Origin: Rhizobium sp. BK251
GTDB lineage: Bacteria; Pseudomonadota; Alphaproteobacteria; Rhizobiales; Rhizobiaceae
DNA: 64,000 nucleotides
NCBI RefSeq assembly: GCF_004345245.1
Contig: NZ_SLUQ01000008.1
Location: 186,001-250,000 of the forward strand
Direction of reading: 5' to 3'
Part shown: piece by piece, positions 59,856 to 64,000 of the stretch
How positions within the stretch are numbered: the first letter of the stretch is position 1
Layout of the letters: each line of letters begins with the position of its first letter
Notes under the pieces: model-generated
What the model was told of the DNA's origin: nothing
The model's database searches: none
Seen by the model: only the letters and a program-made list of their open reading frames with translations
Program-made: the position numbers and the translations under genes

Positions 59856-60914
59856 TTATCCCGAGGCCCAGCCCGCCCATTTGATCCAGCGGCCGTGAAA
59901 GTCCGCTCGTCCCAGCTCTCGGCTCTCACCGCCGGGCCAGACCTGCAGCGTGACGGATGCACCGTCTCGCCTGTCGTCTGCCTCCATCTGTAGATGGGCC
60001 AGCGGTGCTTCGCTTGTAGCCCTTGCTCCGGCCTCCGAGATGAGCCTCTCGCCTTCCGCGCGGGCGTCCACCGGCAGATATTGCCAGACGATGGAATGGT
60101 AGATCACGTGGATTGCACCGGGATAGCTACTTTCAAGTCTCGCGGCGAGCCATCCCACCGCATCGGCCCGTGTGACAGGCGGAGGGTTGGCGGCAGCGAG
60201 TGAAAGCGCTGCTCGCGTGCGTTCGATCCGGTCGGTCTGATCTGCCCATATGTAGGAAAGCAGGCGAAGGCGATCTGCAGGTGAAGAAGCGTCGAGTGGA
60301 TTGAGATCGCAGCCGCGGCGTTCTTCAATCCGGATATCAGCGGCCGGTGGAGGTGCGCCCTCCCATTGCGGCGCGATGAGGACGCCGGAGGATGCATCTC
60401 CCCATGCAAGACCGCCGAGATCGTAGCCATAGCGATCCCATTGCAGATTGAGACCGGCACTGGAGCCGATCTCCGACAGGACAAGCGGCTTACCTAGCAA
60501 CTGCGACAGCGTCAGGAAGCCCGGCAGCAGGATGCCACTGCGGCGAACCTCGTTGGTCTGCGGTGCCGAGGACAGGCGTTCGAGGATCAAGGCCTCGTGG
60601 CTTTCGAATGCGCTCGACACCGCCGCCCACAGATCTTCATCCGAACTCTCATGGGGCGGATAGACTGCCGCAAGCCTCTCGTCGTGGCCTGCAAGGACGA
60701 GCGCGTGCAGGGCTCCAGCGAGTCGCAGGGCCAGCGCATCTCCATTCGCGGAAGGCTCGCCCGGCCAATTCAGGATATGTTCGCCAACCGCCGTGGAGCG
60801 GTCGAGGTGTGAGGCGGCAAGGCGGCAGAGCCGCGCGGTGAAAGGCGAGCCGAGACTATCGCAGGATTTTGCCTGACCGCCGAAGGACCGGCGGATCTCG
60901 CTTTCCGCCGTCAT
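59856..60914 (-). CDS. DUF2332 protein
   Basis: 352 residues of the DUF2332 family. Recognisable segments are FGGQAKSCDSLGSPFTARL at the start, EIGSSAGLNLQWDRYGYDLGG in the middle (a methyltransferase-like glycine-rich motif), and YHSIVWQYLPVDAR near the end. The fold resembles S-adenosyl-methionine methyltransferases, but the function is unknown. ATG 60914 lies three bases from the upstream MaoC stop, so the two probably share an mRNA. Confidence 0.88.
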   Translation of the reverse strand: MTAESEIRRSFGGQAKSCDSLGSPFTARLCRLAASHLDRSTAVGEHILNWPGEPSANGDALALRLAGALHALVLAGHDERLAAVYPPHESSDEDLWAAVSSAFESHEALILERLSSAPQTNEVRRSGILLPGFLTLSQLLGKPLVLSEIGSSAGLNLQWDRYGYDLGGLAWGDASSGVLIAPQWEGAPPPAADIRIEERRGCDLNPLDASSPADRLRLLSYIWADQTDRIERTRAALSLAAANPPPVTRADAVGWLAARLESSYPGAIHVIYHSIVWQYLPVDARAEGERLISEAGARATSEAPLAHLQMEADDRRDGASVTLQVWPGGESRELGRADFHGRWIKWAGWASG

Positions 60915-60917
60915 GGC

Positions 60918-61406
60918 CTATGCATCCTCCGGGCGATCCTTAGGATCGAACTGGATGATGGTAAGCCAGGTGGCCGTCAGTGCGGGTTTCTTCTCGCCTT
61001 CGATCTCGATCCACACGTCATAGGTTGTCATCAGCATTCCCGCGCCGCGAAAGCGCGCTTCGGACAATGTGAAATGGCCGCGGACCCGTGCGCCCGATTT
61101 GACCGGCGCCATGAAGCGGATCTTGTCGAAGCCGTAGTTCAGGCCCATCGTCTGCTCGCGAATATGCGGCAGGCAGTTGTAGTTCATGGCCGAGAGAAGT
61201 GAGATCGTCAGGAAGCCGTGCGCGATCGTGCCACCAAAGGTCGACTCGGCCTTGGCGCGTTCGGGGTCCACGTGGATGAACTGATGATCGTCGGTTGCGT
61301 CCGCGAATGCATTGATCATTTTCTGATCGACGACGATCCAGTCGGACAGGCCGAGTTCCTGTCCCACAAGGCCCTTTATGTCGGATAGCGAAATCTCGCT
61401 GACCAT
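60918..61406 (-). CDS. MaoC-family (R)-specific enoyl-CoA hydratase
   Basis: 162 residues of the hot-dog fold. The hydratase motif is intact: DATDDHQFIHVDPERA holds the catalytic Asp/His pair, and FGGTIAHGFLTISLLSAMNY follows it as usual. It hydrates 2-enoyl-CoA esters to (R)-3-hydroxyacyl-CoA in lipid or polyhydroxyalkanoate metabolism. ATG 61406 follows a GGGGG run. The DUF2332 gene follows three bases after its stop; no PHA synthase is adjacent. Confidence 0.94.
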   Translation of the reverse strand: MVSEISLSDIKGLVGQELGLSDWIVVDQKMINAFADATDDHQFIHVDPERAKAESTFGGTIAHGFLTISLLSAMNYNCLPHIREQTMGLNYGFDKIRFMAPVKSGARVRGHFTLSEARFRGAGMLMTTYDVWIEIEGEKKPALTATWLTIIQFDPKDRPEDA

Positions 61407-61495
61407 AATACCCCCTAGATACGCCAAGCCAGCACCGGCTTACACGCCCTTTATGACGAATGCGACAAGGAAACGCACCGCTTTGAAATGAAAGA

Positions 61496-63472
61496 TTAAT
61501 TTTCCATTATAAAGCGAACCGAGCGGCCGTGGACGGCGATCTCGGCGCCTTCGAAATGGCCGTCCTCTTCACCGAGAAGCGACCAGGTGCGTCCGGGCTG
61601 TGTCGGCAGCAGGAAAGTCGCTCTGTTCGCGGAACGGTTGAAGAGCACGGCTAGGCGTGCCGGCCGTCCTGTATCGAGGTCTGTGGTTGCGAGAACCATA
61701 GCGAGTGTGGACAGCGAGGGGGTCTCCCACTTCTCGACGGTCATCGGTGCGCCATCGACCGAAAGCCACTCGACATCGCCGTTGCCGGCGAAGAAGCGCA
61801 TCTCGTTGAAAATGGAGAATCTCCGGCGCAGGGTCGCGAGGAGAGCCGTGTGCCGGACCAGCTCGTCGTCAAGCGTCTTCCAATCGAGCCAGGTAATCTC
61901 GTTGTCCTGGCAATAGGCATTGTTGTTGCCGCGCTGGGAGTGTCCGCCCTCGTCGCCGGCCGTGAGCATGATGGTGCCACGCGAGGCAAAGAGGGTGGAA
62001 AGCAGCGCCCTCACGTCGCGACGTCGGCTCTCGATGATCACTGCGTCGTTCGTCGGTCCCTCGATCCCGTTGTTCCAGGAGAAGTTCTCATTGTGACCGT
62101 CGCGATTTCCCTCGCCGTTCGCCTCGTTGTGTTTGCCGGCGTAGGATACGAGGTCCATCAGCGTGAAGCCGTCATGGGCGGCGAGGAAATTGACGCTGCG
62201 CGTCCCTTGGGCTCCGTTTCTCGAAAAAATCTCCGAGGAGCCGGCCAGCACTGTCGCGAGCGCCCCTGTCTTGCCGCCGTCGCCGCGCCAGTAAAGTCGC
62301 GTATCGTCGCGCGCGCGATCGTTCCACTCCAGAAAGGGCGGCGGGAAATTACCGAGCTGATAGCCGCCCGGGCCGATGTCCCAGGGCTCGGCGATCATGC
62401 TGCGGCCGGCAAGCACGTCATCGGCGAGCATGGCCTGCAGCGTCGCGTTTTCAGTCGTGAAGCCATTTGCCGTGCGGCCAATCACCGTCGCCAGGTCGAA
62501 ACGGAAGCCGTCGACGCCCGCGTGCAGCACGAAATGACGCAGGCTGTCGAGGATCAGGTGGCGGATATACGGGTGATCGCAATCGACCGTGTTGCCTGTG
62601 CCGGTGTCGTTGACCAGCACGCCCGGGCGGCCGGCCTCGTGGCGGTAGAAGGACAGATTGTCGAGGCCGCGGAAGGAGAGGGTGGCGCCGAAACGGTCGC
62701 TCTCGCCCGTATGGTTGAACACGAGGTCGAGTATGACGGAAATGCCGGCTGCATGCAGCGCCGAGACGGTGTCGCGCAGTTCGGCCATGCCGCCCGGCGC
62801 GAGCCGAGGATCAAGCGCCATGAAGGCGATCGGATTGTACCCCCAGCCATTTGAAAGTCCGAGCGGGGGAAGATGCCGTTCGTCTATCCAGGCGGTGATC
62901 GGCATCAGCTCGACGGCATCGACGCCGATCTGCTTCAGGTGTGCGATGACGGAGGGGTGGGCAAGCGCTGCGACAGTGCCGCGCAGTCCGGTCGGGATGT
63001 CCGGATGAAGAATTGTAAATGGCTTGACGGCGATCTCGTAGACAAGCCCGCCCGGTCTGAAGGGCTTGCCTGCGGATCGAGTTGCCACGTCTCGCCGGAC
63101 AATGGCCTTCGGCACGAGGTCCGCCGTTTCCTCGCCGTGGACGCCGAGGCGCGGGTCGTAGCGAAACGGCCGATCGAGTTCGGTCGCGTAAGGATCGACC
63201 AGCAGCTTGGCCGGATCGAACCACAATCCCTCGTCGGGAGCGTGGACGCCGTCGGCGCGATAGCCGTAGCGGGTGCCTTCCTGCAGCCCGTCGACGAAGA
63301 GGCGGTGGACGTTGCCGTCTCCCCGGATCATGGGAAGGCGGCAAAGCTCCTTTTCGCCATTTTCGTCATAGAGGCACAGCTCGATCCGAGAGGCATGGAC
63401 GGACCACACGGCAAAGTCGACGCCGGTTTCGGAGACGACGACACCGCCCTGACGCAACAGGAGATCCTCCAT
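61496..63472 (-). CDS. glgX: Glycogen debranching enzyme GlgX
   Basis: 658 residues, GH13 isoamylase type. An N-terminal CBM48 domain (about 8-100) precedes the catalytic barrel with VFNHTGESD, nucleophile D326 in DGFRFDLA, acid/base E362 in MIAEPWD and AAHDGFTL, then GDEGGHSQRGNNNAYCQDN, highly typical of GlgX. It removes short branches from phosphorylase-limit glycogen. ATG 63472 has GGAG 6 bases upstream and lies 13 bases after the pgm stop; an upstream extension to 63538 would overlap pgm. It is part of the glg cluster that continues to the right. Confidence 0.96.
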   Translation of the reverse strand: MEDLLLRQGGVVVSETGVDFAVWSVHASRIELCLYDENGEKELCRLPMIRGDGNVHRLFVDGLQEGTRYGYRADGVHAPDEGLWFDPAKLLVDPYATELDRPFRYDPRLGVHGEETADLVPKAIVRRDVATRSAGKPFRPGGLVYEIAVKPFTILHPDIPTGLRGTVAALAHPSVIAHLKQIGVDAVELMPITAWIDERHLPPLGLSNGWGYNPIAFMALDPRLAPGGMAELRDTVSALHAAGISVILDLVFNHTGESDRFGATLSFRGLDNLSFYRHEAGRPGVLVNDTGTGNTVDCDHPYIRHLILDSLRHFVLHAGVDGFRFDLATVIGRTANGFTTENATLQAMLADDVLAGRSMIAEPWDIGPGGYQLGNFPPPFLEWNDRARDDTRLYWRGDGGKTGALATVLAGSSEIFSRNGAQGTRSVNFLAAHDGFTLMDLVSYAGKHNEANGEGNRDGHNENFSWNNGIEGPTNDAVIIESRRRDVRALLSTLFASRGTIMLTAGDEGGHSQRGNNNAYCQDNEITWLDWKTLDDELVRHTALLATLRRRFSIFNEMRFFAGNGDVEWLSVDGAPMTVEKWETPSLSTLAMVLATTDLDTGRPARLAVLFNRSANRATFLLPTQPGRTWSLLGEEDGHFEGAEIAVHGRSVRFIMEN

Positions 63473-63485
63473 GCGATCTCCAGGG

Positions 63486-63998
63486 TCAGGTGATGACGGT
63501 CGGAGCGTCGCGTCCCGTTCGCGCACGGATGTCGGCAATCTTCTCCGCCGCGGCGATCAGGTCGGCAAGTGCCTCCTGCGTGTCGAGATTGTGCCGCGTC
63601 GAGTCGGGCTCGTAGCGCTCGATATAGACACGCAGTGTCGCCCCGGACGTGCCTGTGCCGGAGAGGCGGAAGACCACGCGGGAACCGCCCTCGAAGAGGA
63701 CACGGATGCCCTGGTTCTTGCTCACCGACTTGTCGACCGGGTCGTGATAGGCGAAATCGTCGGCGGCCGAGACGGTCAGGTCGCCGAATGTCTCGCCCGG
63801 AAGGGTGGGAAGCTTTTCGCGGAGCGCGCTGATGAGGCCGTTGGCGGCATCCGAGTCGACGCCCTCATAGTCGTGGCGTGAATAGTAGTTCCGGCCATAG
63901 GTCTGCCAGTGCTGGGTCACGACGTCCTGCACGCTTTCGCCGCGCACGGCGAGAATGTTCAGCCACAGGAGCACGGCCCAGAGGCCATCCTTCTCGCG
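63486..63998 (-). CDS. pgm: Phosphoglucomutase, C-terminal fragment
   Basis: The last 170 residues; the gene begins beyond the right edge. It opens REKDGLWAVLLWLN, continues through TYGRNYYSRHDYEGV and closes with the phosphate-binding loop FRLSGTGTSGATLRVYIERYE, diagnostic of alpha-D-phosphoglucomutase. It interconverts glucose-1-phosphate and glucose-6-phosphate, linking glycogen turnover to central metabolism. Order pgm-glgX on one strand with a 13-base gap matches rhizobial glycogen operons, where glgB/glgC/glgA usually lie upstream. Confidence 0.96.
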   Translation of the reverse strand, partial: REKDGLWAVLLWLNILAVRGESVQDVVTQHWQTYGRNYYSRHDYEGVDSDAANGLISALREKLPTLPGETFGDLTVSAADDFAYHDPVDKSVSKNQGIRVLFEGGSRVVFRLSGTGTSGATLRVYIERYEPDSTRHNLDTQEALADLIAAAEKIADIRARTGRDAPTVIT

Positions 63999-64000
63999 CA

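Noticed and set aside
1..64000. CRISPR arrays, rRNA, tRNA, insertion sequences, prophage or attachment sites
   Set aside because: No regularly spaced repeats, transposase, integrase or phage genes, and no cloverleaf candidates were noticed on reading either strand; a computed tRNA scan was not possible.

Overview
The window is about 62-64% G+C by eye, densely packed and free of insertion sequences, phage genes, CRISPR arrays or RNA genes that I can recognise. Gene content points to a Rhizobiaceae-type alphaproteobacterium (Rhizobium/Agrobacterium/Ensifer/Shinella range). The pointers are a split pntAA-pntAB-pntB set preceded by an aa3-oxidase subunit IV gene, an odc2-type ornithine decarboxylase followed by a GNAT gene, an Ohr/OhrR pair, soxBDAG, glgX-pgm, an HWE histidine kinase, DUF992 and a CtrA-like box. 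The genus cannot be fixed from this sequence alone. Most of the window reads as ordinary chromosome.

Layout. 1-5.1 kb: a carbohydrate operon with a ribose-type ABC transporter (ATPase truncated at the left edge, permease, binding protein), a TIM-barrel isomerase and a Gfo/Idh/MocA dehydrogenase. 5.2-13.8 kb: accessory genes, namely a DUF393 redox protein coupled to a saccharopine-dehydrogenase-like/DUF4166 protein, an aldo/keto reductase divergent from a TetR regulator, a secreted sulfatase, a GH1 beta-glucosidase and an FMN reductase. 13.8-21.5 kb: trhO, a CYTH/CHAD polyphosphate-type pair, eda, DUF533, GNAT, a small membrane protein, a ZevAB-like (DUF1007 plus NicO) zinc transport pair and a LysR regulator. 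21.6-26.4 kb: ornithine decarboxylase with a long leader (probable speF-type RNA), GNAT, and the ohrR...ohr peroxide module with four copies of one operator and a DUF3095 cyclase-like gene between. 26.6-34.5 kb: DJ-1/PfpI protein, epimerase, serine hydrolase, diguanylate cyclase, a COG0523 GTPase coupled to a WD40 protein, a creatininase-family amidohydrolase and a MarR regulator.

34.6-41 kb: LacI regulator, 2-hydroxyacid dehydrogenase, PuuD-like amidohydrolase and a TakP-like 2-oxoacid TRAP transporter. Its binding-protein gene converges on its two membrane genes. 41.3-48 kb: a GGDEF(degenerate)-EAL protein, a FeeM-like N-acyl amino acid synthase behind a CtrA-type box, then the proton-translocating transhydrogenase. 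48-54.5 kb: DUF992, HWE kinase, TPR lipoprotein, rpsU, a membrane protein, and a LysR/SDR divergent pair. 54.7-59.8 kb: the heterotetrameric sarcosine oxidase operon soxBDAG. 59.9-64 kb: DUF2332, a MaoC hydratase, then glgX and the 3' end of pgm, which normally belong to a glycogen cluster continuing past the right edge.

The best-supported regulatory result is the four-copy operator AATCGGATGCGA, shared by the ohrR and ohr promoters. I found no clear candidate for a wholly new defence or mobile system. The less-characterised modules are DUF393/DUF4166, COG0523/WD40, the ohr-linked DUF3095 gene and the FeeM-like gene.
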